Below are positions 23,348-31,294 of a DNA stretch of 33,315 bases, piece by piece (position 1 is the first letter of the stretch; each line of letters opens with the position of its first letter). A program made the translations under genes and the position numbers. The DNA is taken from positions 1 through 33,315 of the forward strand of contig JAHHRQ010000015.1 in assembly GCA_020025715.1 (NCBI GenBank), read 5' to 3'. This DNA is from Oscillospiraceae bacterium. GTDB taxonomy: Bacteria; Bacillota; Clostridia; Oscillospirales; Oscillospiraceae. The notes under the pieces were generated by a model. The model did no database searches and was not told where the DNA came from. It saw only the letters and a program-made list of their open reading frames with translations.

Positions 23348-24601
23348 TTACTGAGCCTTATGAATGACCTGAGGCTCGATGCCCTCTTTAACGCTCTCGG
23401 CGGTAATTATCACTTTTTCTATGGTCTTATCGGAAGGAGTGCTGTACATGACATTGGTCATAACACCTTCCATTACGCTGCGGAGTCCTCTTGCGCCTAT
23501 CTTCATTTCTATTGCCTTGTCGGCAATGGCTTCAAGAGCTTTGGGTTCAAATTCAAGCTCAACATCGTCATAAGAAAGCAGAGTCTTATACTGCTTTGCC
23601 ATAGCATTTTTAGGTTCGGTAAGAATTCTTACCAGATCATCTCTCTTGAGGGAGTCAAGAGATGCAACAACAGGCAGACGGCCGATAAGCTCGGGAATTA
23701 TACCGAACTTTAAAAGGTCATGCTGCTGAACCTGAGCGAGGATTTCGCCCACGTCCTTCTCACTGCTGCTCTGAATATCTGCACCAAAGCCCATAGTCTT
23801 TTTAGTGGTGCGTCTCTCTATTATTTTATCAAGACCGTCAAAAGCACCGCCGCAGATAAAGAGAATGTTGCTTGTATCAACATGTATAAACTCCTGCTGG
23901 GGATGCTTGCGTCCGCCCTGAGGAGGAACGTTTGCAACAGTACCTTCAAGCAGCTTTAAAAGTGCCTGCTGAACGCCTTCGCCGGATACATCTCTTGTAA
24001 TGGATGTATTCTCGCTCTTGCGTGCGATCTTGTCGATTTCATCAATATAAATTATGCCCTTTTCGGCTCTCTCCACATCAAAGTCTGCAGCCTGCAGAAG
24101 CTTCAAAATAACGTTTTCAACGTCCTCACCTACATAACCGGCCTCGGTTATAGTTGTAGCATCGGCAATAGCAAAGGGAACATCCAGCATTTTGGCAAGA
24201 GTCTGGGCAAAGAGAGTCTTACCGCTGCCTGTGGGGCCTATGAGCAGAATGTTGCTCTTCTGGAGCTCCACATCATTATCGCTTTCGTGGAGAATACGCT
24301 TATAGTGGTTATATACAGCAACGGCAAGGACAATTTTTGCTCTGTCCTGACCGATTATATACTCATCAAGTTTTTCTTTAATCTGCATGGGCTTGGGGAG
24401 CTTTTCGAAAACCAGAGGCAGTCCGTCCTGACCCTCAAGAGCATGGGTAGGTGCAGGCAGATCCTCAATTATGCTCATGCACATGCGAACACATTCGTCG
24501 CAAATATAGCTTCCGTTGCCGGCAATCAGTCTGTTTGCGGCGGACTGGGGCTTGCCGCAGAAAGAGCATCTTATACTTCTTCTATCATCATTTTTTGCCA
24601 T
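23348..24601 (-). CDS. clpX: ATP-dependent Clp protease ATP-binding subunit ClpX
   Basis: ClpX unfolds substrates and feeds them to ClpP. The 417-residue protein has the N-terminal zinc-binding C4 motif (CSFCGK and ICDECV), Walker A IGPTGSGKTLFAQ, Walker B IIYIDEIDKIA, and the ClpP-docking IGF-like loop replaced by a local variant (MGFGADIQ). The ATG at 24601 is chosen because GGAG lies 6 bases upstream; ATG codons at 24613 and further up have none. A 9-bp hairpin sits immediately upstream. It precedes lon and engB. Confidence 0.96.
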   Translation of the reverse strand: MAKNDDRRSIRCSFCGKPQSAANRLIAGNGSYICDECVRMCMSIIEDLPAPTHALEGQDGLPLVFEKLPKPMQIKEKLDEYIIGQDRAKIVLAVAVYNHYKRILHESDNDVELQKSNILLIGPTGSGKTLFAQTLAKMLDVPFAIADATTITEAGYVGEDVENVILKLLQAADFDVERAEKGIIYIDEIDKIARKSENTSITRDVSGEGVQQALLKLLEGTVANVPPQGGRKHPQQEFIHVDTSNILFICGGAFDGLDKIIERRTTKKTMGFGADIQSSSEKDVGEILAQVQQHDLLKFGIIPELIGRLPVVASLDSLKRDDLVRILTEPKNAMAKQYKTLLSYDDVELEFEPKALEAIADKAIEMKIGARGLRSVMEGVMTNVMYSTPSDKTIEKVIITAESVKEGIEPQVIHKAQ

Positions 24602-24616
24602 CTTATTCTCCATTCC

Positions 24617-24659
24617 GCCGGAGGACAGAGCTTTCCTCCGGCCTGACACTCCTGTGTCA
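24617..24659. repeat. Two inverted repeats in the clpP-clpX gap
   Basis: GCCGGAGGA / TCCTCCGGC (24617-24625 with 24634-24642, 8-base loop) and TGACAC-TCCT-GTGTCA (24644-24659) lie back to back just upstream of the clpX ribosome binding site. No T-run follows either, so they are not standard terminators. Role unknown: mRNA stability or processing, or a protein-binding site, are possible. Confidence 0.5.
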
Positions 24660-24684
24660 TAGCCTTTACCGTTTTTTACGGCGT

Positions 24685-24718
24685 TTTAAAACTATGGGGG
24701 AACTTCCGTTCCCCCATA
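24685..24718 (-). terminator. Probable (leaky) terminator after clpP
   Basis: TATGGGGGAA and TTCCCCCATA form a 10-bp perfect stem with a 6-base loop. On the minus strand it is followed by GTTTTAAAAC, a short T-run. It begins 13 bases after the clpP stop. The weak T-run suggests partial read-through into clpX. Confidence 0.6.
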
Positions 24719-24730
24719 AAAAACCATTTA

Positions 24731-25312
24731 TCAGCGCTTGTAGATAACCTTATCTATAAGGCCGTATTCCTGAGCTTCAGTTGCGGTCATGAAATGGTCA
24801 CGCTCGCAGTCGCGCTCAATCTGCTCTATGGACTTTCCGGTATTTTCTGCCAGAATTCCATTCAGCTGTTTCTTTATCTTCAGAATCTGCTCGGCCTGAA
24901 TCTGAATATCGGTGCACTGGCCCTGGCTGCCGCCGGAGGGCTGGTGGATCATGATTTCAGAATTGGGAAGTGCAATGCGCTTGCCCTTGGCGCCGGAGGA
25001 GAGCAGAAATGCTCCCATAGAGGCTGCCATTCCGATGCAGATAGTGGAAACGTCAGGCTTTATATACTGCATGGTATCGTATATTGCGAGACCGGAGGTG
25101 ACGCTTCCGCCGGGACTGTTGATATAAAACTGTATGTCCTTATCGGGGTCCTGAGCTTCCAGATAAAGAAGCTGAGCCACAATAAGACTTGCGGTGGTGT
25201 CATTGACTTCCTCAGACAGCATGACTATACGGTCATTTAAAAGTCTGGAGAAAATATCATATGAACGCTCTCCGCGGCTGGTCTGTTCTACGACATAAGG
25301 TACTAAACTCAT
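24731..25312 (-). CDS. clpP: ATP-dependent Clp protease proteolytic subunit ClpP
   Basis: The barrel-shaped serine protease that works with ClpX. The 193-residue protein has the full catalytic triad: Ser98 in GMAASMG, His123 in MIHQPSGG and Asp172 in RDHFMTATEA. The N terminus LVPYVVEQTSRGERSYDIFS is typical, with the hydrophobic axial loops. AGGAG lies 11 bases before the ATG. It lies 61 bases after tig and is followed by a hairpin before clpX. Confidence 0.98.
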   Translation of the reverse strand: MSLVPYVVEQTSRGERSYDIFSRLLNDRIVMLSEEVNDTTASLIVAQLLYLEAQDPDKDIQFYINSPGGSVTSGLAIYDTMQYIKPDVSTICIGMAASMGAFLLSSGAKGKRIALPNSEIMIHQPSGGSQGQCTDIQIQAEQILKIKKQLNGILAENTGKSIEQIERDCERDHFMTATEAQEYGLIDKVIYKR

Positions 25313-25373
25313 TTTATTAAACTCTCCTTTAAATTATCCTTATCCAAGAGAGCATATCCTTATTCCCGCTAAA

Positions 25374-26684
25374 TTATTCAGCCTTTTCCTCTTCTTTGGG
25401 TTCGGTAGCAACAGCGGTGTCAAACATAAGGGCAGTGGCTTTCTCCTTGAGCTTTTCGGAGGTGATGAATGCATCGCCGAAGTACTCCTTGACTTCCTCG
25501 GGCTTTGCGTTTACGCTCTCAGCCATCTTGTTGATGTACTCTTCCTTCTCCTCGTCGGTAACCTCAAGGTTCTCTGCCTTGATGATAGCCTCGATAAGAA
25601 GGTCGCCCTTGACCTGCATCAGAGCACCGGGACGGATGGACATGTTGATGACCTCTTCGCTGAGACCCATCATCTCAGTGAGCTTCTCCATGGGAACGCT
25701 GTGGTCGGTCATGCCGAAGTTGGCGGCGTAGTTGCGGATGATCTCCTCAATCTTGTCGTCTACCATAACGTCGGGAATCTCAACCTGCATGTTCTCGCAT
25801 GCCTTGGTCATAACATCGGAACGGAACTGGCTCTCAGCCTGCTCGTCGTACTGCTTCTGAATGTCCTCGCGGACGCTTGCAGTGTACTCATCCAGAGTGT
25901 CGTACTCGGAAACATCCTTAACGAACTCGTCATCCAGCTCGGGAAGCTCGGAAACGCTCAGGTCGTTGAGTTTTACCTTGAATACAACTTCCTTGCCGGC
26001 AAGCTCGGGGGTGTACTCTTCGGGGAAGGTGATGTTGAGGTCCTTCTCTTCGCCGATGTTCATGCCGCAGACCTGCTCCTCGAAACCGGGAACAAAGCTC
26101 TGGGAACCAAGCTCGAGGTTATAATCCTCTGCCTTACCGCCTTCAAAGGGAACACCGTCAAGGTATCCGTCGAAGTTGATGTTAGCGGTATCGCCCATCT
26201 GTGCGGGACGGCCTTCAACACCAACCATACGAGCGTTGCGCTTGCGTGCGCTCTCGATTTCTGCGTGAACGTCCTCATCGGTAACTTCCTTCTTAGCCTT
26301 GGGAGCCTCGATGCCCTTGTACTGGCCGAGAGTTACTTCGGGGTAAAGGTTGACGGAGAAGGTGTAGGAAACGGTCTTTTCATCGCTGACGTTTACATCA
26401 ACAATGGAAGGAGCGCCGACAATTCTCAGCTCGTTCTCTTTGAGACCGAACTCAAAAGCCTGGGGAGCCAGCTCGTCCATAGCATCCTCGTAGAATACTT
26501 CTACGCCGTACATACCTTCGATAACAGCTCTGGGAGCTTTACCTTTGCGGAAACCGGGAATATATATATTTTTCTTGTTCTTGAGATAAGCGCCGTTGAC
26601 AGCAGCCTCGAACTCGGCCTTGTCAGACTCTACCTGGAACTGGGCAATGTTATTTTCTTTCTTTTCTACGTTCTTGACAATCAT
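25374..26684 (-). CDS. tig: Trigger factor
   Basis: Ribosome-associated chaperone with peptidyl-prolyl isomerase activity. The 436-residue protein has the ribosome-binding domain with GFRKGKAPR near residue 45, the FKBP-like domain in the middle (MGDTANINFDGYLDG, FVPGFEEQVCGMNIGEEKDL), and the C-terminal helical chaperone domain with an acidic end. AGGAGG lies 8 bases before the ATG. Codon choice is strongly biased (AAG, AAC, ATC, GAG), as for ackA, indicating high expression. It heads the tig-clpP block and has a good promoter. Confidence 0.97.
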   Translation of the reverse strand: MIVKNVEKKENNIAQFQVESDKAEFEAAVNGAYLKNKKNIYIPGFRKGKAPRAVIEGMYGVEVFYEDAMDELAPQAFEFGLKENELRIVGAPSIVDVNVSDEKTVSYTFSVNLYPEVTLGQYKGIEAPKAKKEVTDEDVHAEIESARKRNARMVGVEGRPAQMGDTANINFDGYLDGVPFEGGKAEDYNLELGSQSFVPGFEEQVCGMNIGEEKDLNITFPEEYTPELAGKEVVFKVKLNDLSVSELPELDDEFVKDVSEYDTLDEYTASVREDIQKQYDEQAESQFRSDVMTKACENMQVEIPDVMVDDKIEEIIRNYAANFGMTDHSVPMEKLTEMMGLSEEVINMSIRPGALMQVKGDLLIEAIIKAENLEVTDEEKEEYINKMAESVNAKPEEVKEYFGDAFITSEKLKEKATALMFDTAVATEPKEEEKAE

Positions 26685-26725
26685 GATTGTTTCCTCCTCT
26701 ATATGTGGCTAACACGCACTTTGAC

Positions 26726-26754
26726 ATGATAGCAGATTTATTCTATAAAATCAA
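26726..26754 (-). promoter_or_regulatory. Predicted sigma-A promoter of tig
   Basis: The minus strand shows TTGATT, 17 bases and TATCAT, with TGC before the -10 box (extended -10). The start near 26719 gives a leader of about 35 bases. I found no CIRCE (TTAGCACTC inverted repeat) or CtsR heptad-pair site nearby. Confidence 0.65.
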
Positions 26755-26776
26755 TGAAAAAATCTTTAACAAAGCT

Positions 26777-27466
26777 CTAATCTTGGAGTTTTATCGGGCA
26801 AAAATCTATAAAATCAGCGGAAACCAGCTTGAATTCTGTTCCGCCATACCAATTATTGAAGGCGTAGGAGCAGCCCTTGCCGTGAATATGACCGTAAATG
26901 CAGAGTCGAACTTCGTATTTTTTAAGCAGATCAAGGATTTCCTCGCATCTGTAATGCTGATAAATCGGGGGATAATGGAGAAAGACCAGCTTCTTTTTGT
27001 CCCCTGCCGCTTTGAGGGAAGTTTCAAGGCGCATTATTTCACGGTTCATGATTTTCTTGTCATGCTCTATGCCCTTTTCCTCCTCATAAAACCAGCCACG
27101 GGTGCCGCATATGGCATAGTCATTATAAAAGAAGCAGTTGTTGTGAAGTATTTCTATGGTATCTATTCCGTTCTGAGCGAAAAAGGATTTTGTTTTTGAA
27201 ACGGTGTTCCACCAGTAATCGTGGTTGCCTTTCAAAATTATTTTCTTTCCCGGTAATTCGTTTATAAAAAGGAAGTCCTTAAGCGAACCTTCAAGGCTCA
27301 TTCCCCAGCTCAAATCCCCGCAAAGAACCGTCACGTCATCCTCATTCAGTGACGCGAAATTCTTTTTCAGCTTTTCTGCGTGATTTTTCCATTTATCTCC
27401 GAAAATGTCCATAGGCTTATCAGAGCCCAGAGACAAATGCAGGTCTCCTATCGTATATAATGCCAT
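26777..27466 (-). CDS. Calcineurin-like metallophosphoesterase (COG1768-type)
   Basis: A 229-residue cytoplasmic metallophosphoesterase with all five metal-binding motifs: GDLHLS, GDLSWGM, GNHDYWW, LHYPP and GHIHG. The pattern of GDLSWGM followed by LPGKKIILKGNHDYWW is that of a predicted phosphohydrolase group (COG1768). The substrate is unknown. A GGGAG lies about 12 bases before the ATG, a long spacing. Divergent from the DUF1540 gene; the tig promoter lies just past its stop, with no clear terminator between. Confidence 0.85.
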   Translation of the reverse strand: MALYTIGDLHLSLGSDKPMDIFGDKWKNHAEKLKKNFASLNEDDVTVLCGDLSWGMSLEGSLKDFLFINELPGKKIILKGNHDYWWNTVSKTKSFFAQNGIDTIEILHNNCFFYNDYAICGTRGWFYEEEKGIEHDKKIMNREIMRLETSLKAAGDKKKLVFLHYPPIYQHYRCEEILDLLKKYEVRLCIYGHIHGKGCSYAFNNWYGGTEFKLVSADFIDFCPIKLQD

Positions 27467-27548
27467 AAATTAAAAAAGCTCCCAATGTATAAAAGTAAAT
27501 AAAAAACAGAAAATATCTGAGCATTAAAAAGAAATGGAGGCTATAACT

Positions 27549-27728
27549 ATGAGTGAAAAATGCAAATGCGGCCAGACCATTGCACATGTTGGCTGTGACG
27601 TAACTAACTGTAAGTACAACACCAACGACTGCCACTGCACAGCAGACAACATCAGCGTTCACAACAGCAATGCCGTGACCAAGGGCGAAACCTACTGCTC
27701 CACCTTCTGCCCCAGAGGCACCTGCTGA
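27549..27728 (+). CDS. Small Cys-rich DUF1540 protein
   Basis: A 59-residue protein with nine Cys. The core VGCDVTNCKYN, followed by CTADNISVHN and YCSTFC, is the DUF1540 motif found in many clostridia and spore-formers. The Cys pattern suggests metal binding or disulphides, but no function is established that I know of. The ATG at 27549 is chosen because GGAGG lies 8 bases upstream; an in-frame ATG at 27534 would overlap that site. Codons end mostly in C (AAC, GAC, TGC, CAC), like the highly expressed genes here. The gene stands alone between two leftward genes. Confidence 0.85.
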   Translation: MSEKCKCGQTIAHVGCDVTNCKYNTNDCHCTADNISVHNSNAVTKGETYCSTFCPRGTC

Positions 27729-27730
27729 GA

Positions 27731-27752
27731 AAGCCGGGTTTAACCCGGTTTA
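27731..27752. terminator. Weak hairpin between the DUF1540 gene and yraN
   Basis: CCGGG and CCCGG pair around TTTAA, extended outward by a G-T and two A-T pairs. T-runs are short on both strands. It lies between the convergent stops (27728 and 27758) and could end either transcript. Confidence 0.45.
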
Positions 27753-27757
27753 CATAA

Positions 27758-28117
27758 CTACTCAAAGGCATTTTCAATGTGTTCTATTTTAATTCTGCCT
27801 TTCTGTCCCTCCGGCGCGTAAATTTCAACAACGTCAAAGCGTGGCTGCAACTCTGTTTCGTTTTCCATAAGCCAGAGGCCGGCAGTGGAGATAATTCTCT
27901 CCTGCTTTGCTCTTGTCACAAACTCTCTTGCCTCGGCAAAGCGGTCGTTCTTTCTCAGCTTAACTTCTACGAAAACAATAAATTTACGCTTTTTAGCTAT
28001 TACATCTATCTCGCCGAAACGGCATCGGTAGTTCATATCGAGAATTGCATATCCTCGTCTCCGAAGATAGCGGGCGGCCTGCTGTTCACCCCATGAACCG
28101 AGATTATTCTTATCCAT
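27758..28117 (-). CDS. yraN: YraN family protein (UPF0102), endonuclease-like fold
   Basis: A 119-residue protein of the UPF0102 family, with a restriction-endonuclease-like fold. The conserved residues are visible: LGSWGEQQAARYLRRRGY at the N terminus, then RFGEIDVIAKK and FVEVKLRK (the E-D-ExK nuclease core). A function has not been settled. The ATG overlaps the rnhB stop (TGATG), so translation is likely coupled. rnhB-yraN adjacency is common. Confidence 0.92.
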   Translation of the reverse strand: MDKNNLGSWGEQQAARYLRRRGYAILDMNYRCRFGEIDVIAKKRKFIVFVEVKLRKNDRFAEAREFVTRAKQERIISTAGLWLMENETELQPRFDVVEIYAPEGQKGRIKIEHIENAFE

Positions 28118-28716
28118 CAGTGTATTTTCTTCAAAAAGCTTTTTCTGTGTATGGGGCAGGGGCCGAACTCACGGATAGCTTCATAGTGAAGCTTTGTCCC
28201 GTAGCCCTTGTGCTTATCGAAGTGGTACTGGGGATATTTTTCCGCCATTTCATACATAAGCCTGTCACGGCTAACCTTTGCAAGGATTGAAGCCGCGGCA
28301 ATATCGGCACATCTGGCATCGCCCTTTACAACGCACCGGCTTTCGTATTTAATTCCGGTGTTTCTGTTGCCGTCTATTAAGGCAAGCTCCGGCTTAATGC
28401 TCAGCTGCTCTATGGCTCTGTTCATAGCAAGATAGGTTGCATTTAAAATATTCAGCTCCTCTATCTCCTCCACAGAGGCAAAAGCAATTCCATAGCTCAG
28501 GGCGCTTTCCTTTATAAGCTCAAAAAGGCTCTCACGCTTTTTTTCGGAGAGCTTTTTAGAGTCGTTAAGACCGGGTATCTCAATGTTTCTGGGCAGTATT
28601 ACCGCCGCTGCACAGACCGGCCCTGCAAGGGGGCCTCTGCCTGCTTCATCTACACCGCATATAGTTTCAAAGCCTTCGGCATAGATTTCATTTTCATAAT
28701 CCCAGAGCTCAGACAT
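28117..28716 (-). CDS. rnhB: Ribonuclease HII
   Basis: RNase HII removes ribonucleotides from DNA and RNA primers from hybrids. The 199-residue protein has the catalytic carboxylates in GVDEAGRGPLAGP, LIDGNR and ADIAAASILAKVSRD, with LNDSKKLSEKKR between them and the C-terminal HKGYGTKLH. It overlaps rbgA by 8 bases and yraN by one, within the lepB operon. Confidence 0.97.
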   Translation of the reverse strand: MSELWDYENEIYAEGFETICGVDEAGRGPLAGPVCAAAVILPRNIEIPGLNDSKKLSEKKRESLFELIKESALSYGIAFASVEEIEELNILNATYLAMNRAIEQLSIKPELALIDGNRNTGIKYESRCVVKGDARCADIAAASILAKVSRDRLMYEMAEKYPQYHFDKHKGYGTKLHYEAIREFGPCPIHRKSFLKKIH

Positions 28717-29560
28717 CGGGAACCTCCAGACTTATGCGGCCCAGCTTGCCGTCATGGTACTCACCTAAAAGGGTGTTTGCCATGCGCTCAATGTCATATT
28801 CTCCGCGGGATACGAGAAATCCCCGCTTCTTTGCAGCCTGCTCCAGAAGTTCAAAACCGTTCATGCTGAGGTCGGGCTTAAATTTATAGCGGGCTTCAAC
28901 TGCCTCGGGGTACATCTGGCACATTCTCAGCATAAAGTTTGCGCCCAGAGTTTCCTTATCCAGTACATCCGCCTTTATGGCGTTTGTGATAGCCAGCATT
29001 TCGCCGACTTCCTGGCTCTCAAACTTAGGCCAGAGAATACCGGGGGTATCCAGAAGTTCAAGGCCGGTGCCGATGTTAATCCACTGCTTACCTCTTGTAA
29101 CACCGGGCTTATCCCCTGCAATAGCGGCTTTTCTTCCTGCTACCTTGTTTATAAATGTAGACTTGCCCACGTTTGGAATGCCCAGAATCATAATTCTGAG
29201 AGGTCTGCCGACCTGTCCCTTTGCCTCGAACTCCTTAAGCTTTTCGCTTAAAAGACTGCGAACCGCAGGCACAAAGCTCTTTACGCCCTTTCCGGTTTTG
29301 GCATCGGTTTCCAGAACCATAAAGCCCTGAGCTTCAAAATGCTTTTTCCAGCGGGCAGTAACAGCAGGGTCGGCAAGGTCAACACGGTTTAAGATAATAA
29401 GTCTGGGCTTATCGCCGGAAAGTCTGTCTATATCCGGGTTACGGCTTGAATAAGGAATTCTGGCGTCCAGAAGCTCGCACACCGCATCAACCATTTTAAT
29501 ATTATCCTCGATCATGCGCTGTGCCTTGGTCATGTGGCCGGGGAACCACTGGATATTCAT
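28709..29560 (-). CDS. rbgA: Ribosome biogenesis GTPase RbgA (YlqF)
   Basis: A circularly permuted GTPase needed for late 50S assembly. The 283-residue protein shows the permuted motif order: G4 NRVDLAD first, then G1 ILGIPNVGKSTFINK, G2 in GVTRGKQW and G3 LLDTPGIL. The N terminus MNIQWFPGHMTKA matches the family, so the ATG at 29560 is preferred (GCGGA 9 bases upstream). ATG codons at 29581, 29584 and 29593, overlapping the lepB stop, are alternatives that would add 7-11 residues. The C terminus carries an ANTAR-like RNA-binding helix region. Confidence 0.94.
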   Translation of the reverse strand: MNIQWFPGHMTKAQRMIEDNIKMVDAVCELLDARIPYSSRNPDIDRLSGDKPRLIILNRVDLADPAVTARWKKHFEAQGFMVLETDAKTGKGVKSFVPAVRSLLSEKLKEFEAKGQVGRPLRIMILGIPNVGKSTFINKVAGRKAAIAGDKPGVTRGKQWINIGTGLELLDTPGILWPKFESQEVGEMLAITNAIKADVLDKETLGANFMLRMCQMYPEAVEARYKFKPDLSMNGFELLEQAAKKRGFLVSRGEYDIERMANTLLGEYHDGKLGRISLEVPDV

Positions 29561-29580
29561 TTTTTCAAATCCGCTGTTCA

Positions 29581-30150
29581 TCATCTGATCCATCCTATAT
29601 GATTTATGGGGAATATTACTGCGTAAGCACGTCCCAGAATAAGGCGGCTGTCCACCATGCCTATATCTGCGTCACGGCTGTCGGTTGACATGTTGCGGTT
29701 ATCGCCCATTACGAAAACGCAGCCTTTGGGAACCTCTTTAGGGCCGATAAAGTCGATTTTGGTATGAGTAAGCTCATTTATATAATCTTCTTCCAGCGGT
29801 TCACCGTCAACGTAAACTATGCCCTGTTCGAAGTTAATGTTAACCTCCTGACCCTCGGTAGCAATAACACGCTTTACCAGAGCCTTATCGGGATCATAGC
29901 TGTCTTTCTTGAAAACTACCACGTCGCCCTGATGCGGTTTATAGAAAACATTTGAAACCAGCATCTTGTCGCCGTTGCTGAGTGTAGGATTCATTGAAGT
30001 ACCGGATACGTCAATAACTCTTATAAAGAACACGAAAAGCACCACGCATATTATAAGCGCAGTTATAAGGCACTGTATCCAGTCGTAAATTTCTTTTCTT
30101 GCTCTGAGCTCTTTTGGAAGCTCATCTTCGGTGGTATTTCTTCTGCTCAT
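29581..30150 (-). CDS. lepB: Signal peptidase I
   Basis: Membrane peptidase that cleaves signal peptides on the outer face. The 189-residue protein has one membrane helix near the N terminus (CLITALIICVVLFVFFI), the catalytic Ser in VSGTSMNPTL, the catalytic Lys in ALVKRVIATEGQ, and the GDNRNMSTDSRD box. The ATG at 30150 is chosen because GGAG lies 6 bases upstream; an in-frame ATG at 30162 lies on that site. First gene of the lepB-rbgA-rnhB-yraN operon; rplS, often upstream, is not here. Confidence 0.95.
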   Translation of the reverse strand: MSRRNTTEDELPKELRARKEIYDWIQCLITALIICVVLFVFFIRVIDVSGTSMNPTLSNGDKMLVSNVFYKPHQGDVVVFKKDSYDPDKALVKRVIATEGQEVNINFEQGIVYVDGEPLEEDYINELTHTKIDFIGPKEVPKGCVFVMGDNRNMSTDSRDADIGMVDSRLILGRAYAVIFPINHIGWIR

Positions 30151-30202
30151 TATTATCTCCATTTCCGAAAAAAATTCTGCTTTAATAATAATGTTTCAGG
30201 TT

Positions 30203-30232
30203 ATTATACACCATAACGCAGTATATAGGCAA
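30203..30232 (-). promoter_or_regulatory. Predicted sigma-A promoter of the lepB operon
   Basis: On the minus strand TTGCCT, an 18-base spacer and a consensus TATAAT. The predicted start near 30196 gives a leader of about 46 bases. It sits back to back with the glycosyltransferase promoter, the two -35 boxes 13 bases apart. Confidence 0.6.
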
Positions 30233-30245
30233 GTTTTTTATATAC

Positions 30246-30274
30246 TTGAAAAATTGCGGGCTATTAGCTACAAT
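30246..30274 (+). promoter_or_regulatory. Predicted sigma-A promoter of the glycosyltransferase gene
   Basis: TTGAAA, 17 bases and TACAAT, with a start near 30281 and a leader of about 23 bases containing GGAGG. Confidence 0.6.
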
Positions 30275-30303
30275 AGGTTGAGATAACCGCGGAGGTTTTT
30301 AAT

Positions 30304-31290
30304 ATGAAAAAACTAAGTATAATTATACCCGTATATAACGTAGAAAACTATCTTGCAAAATGCCTCGATTCTGTAATATACCCCGATTTAAAAGGCTATG
30401 AAGTAATCGCAGTAAATGACGGCAGTACGGACTCATCCTCTAACATAGCAAGAGAGTATGAGAAAAAGTACCCGGAGATTATAAAAGTAATCGATAAGGA
30501 AAACGGCGGCCTCGGCAGCGCCAGAAACGCAGGGCTTGAAGTCAGTCAGGGCGAATATGTGCAGTTTTTGGACAGTGATGACTGGCTTGCGGATAACGCA
30601 GTACCGGAAATGCTAACGGAAATCGAAAAAGGCTTCGACATCGGCATTTTTGATTTTGCCCCTGTCACGGAGCTTGGGCGCGAGCTGCCATGTATAAAAG
30701 GCTGTGAGAGAGAAGGAATGTTCACATTCAGCGAATTTCCCGAACTTCTATTCTCTCCCCCATGCGCCTGCAATAAAATCTGGCGGCGCAGCCTGTTCAC
30801 CGAAAGCAAAATAAGTTATCCCGGCAGACTGTGGTTTGAGGATCTGGCCACAAGCCCATGTCTGTACCTTAACGCCGAAAAAATAATTCACATAAACAAA
30901 GTATTTTACTACTATCTCCAGCGCTCCGGTTCTATTACAAATAACAAAAATCTAAGCCGCAACACCGAAATGCTGACAGTCTGCGATATGGTGCTGAACT
31001 ATTACAAAGAGCATGGTGTCTACGAAAAATACAGGGCACAGCTTTTATATATGTGCGCCTATAATGAGCTTATAACCTCTACCACAAGAGTAAATCTTGC
31101 CGACCCGAAAAGTGAGGTGCAGGATGCACTTTTAGACTGGTTTTTGAAGAATTTCCCCGATTATAAGGATAATGAGTACATTCAGAATATGCCGCCGAAG
31201 CTTAAGCTGCTGCTAAAGCTTACGGTAAGCAAAAAACGAAGAAGCATAAACAGCATAATGAAGCTGAATAATAAACTTAAAAATAAATAA
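30304..31290 (+). CDS. Family 2 glycosyltransferase
   Basis: A 328-residue GT-A fold glycosyltransferase. The N terminus LSIIIPVYNVENYLAKCLDS, the nucleotide site EVIAVNDGSTDSS, the GGLGSARNAGLE turn and the DXD-type metal site FLDSDDW are all present. A basic, helical C terminus (KKRRSINSIMKLNNKLKNK) may touch the membrane. Such enzymes build wall or capsular polysaccharides; donor and acceptor cannot be deduced and no polysaccharide cluster is adjacent. GGAGG lies 8 bases before the ATG. The gene has its own promoter and terminator, and its codon use is more A/T-ending (AAA, ATA, TAT) than the neighbouring housekeeping genes. Confidence 0.9.
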   Translation: MKKLSIIIPVYNVENYLAKCLDSVIYPDLKGYEVIAVNDGSTDSSSNIAREYEKKYPEIIKVIDKENGGLGSARNAGLEVSQGEYVQFLDSDDWLADNAVPEMLTEIEKGFDIGIFDFAPVTELGRELPCIKGCEREGMFTFSEFPELLFSPPCACNKIWRRSLFTESKISYPGRLWFEDLATSPCLYLNAEKIIHINKVFYYYLQRSGSITNNKNLSRNTEMLTVCDMVLNYYKEHGVYEKYRAQLLYMCAYNELITSTTRVNLADPKSEVQDALLDWFLKNFPDYKDNEYIQNMPPKLKLLLKLTVSKKRRSINSIMKLNNKLKNK

Positions 31291-31294
31291 AATT

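Noticed and set aside
25701..26729. A 342-codon open frame antisense to tig
   Set aside because: It is a shadow of the highly biased tig gene, covers the tig promoter, and has low-complexity hydrophobic composition without a family match.
26685..26776. Heat-shock control site (CIRCE or CtsR) in front of tig-clpP
   Set aside because: Only a single GTCAAA-like element is seen; the inverted repeat of CIRCE and the tandem heptads of CtsR are absent.
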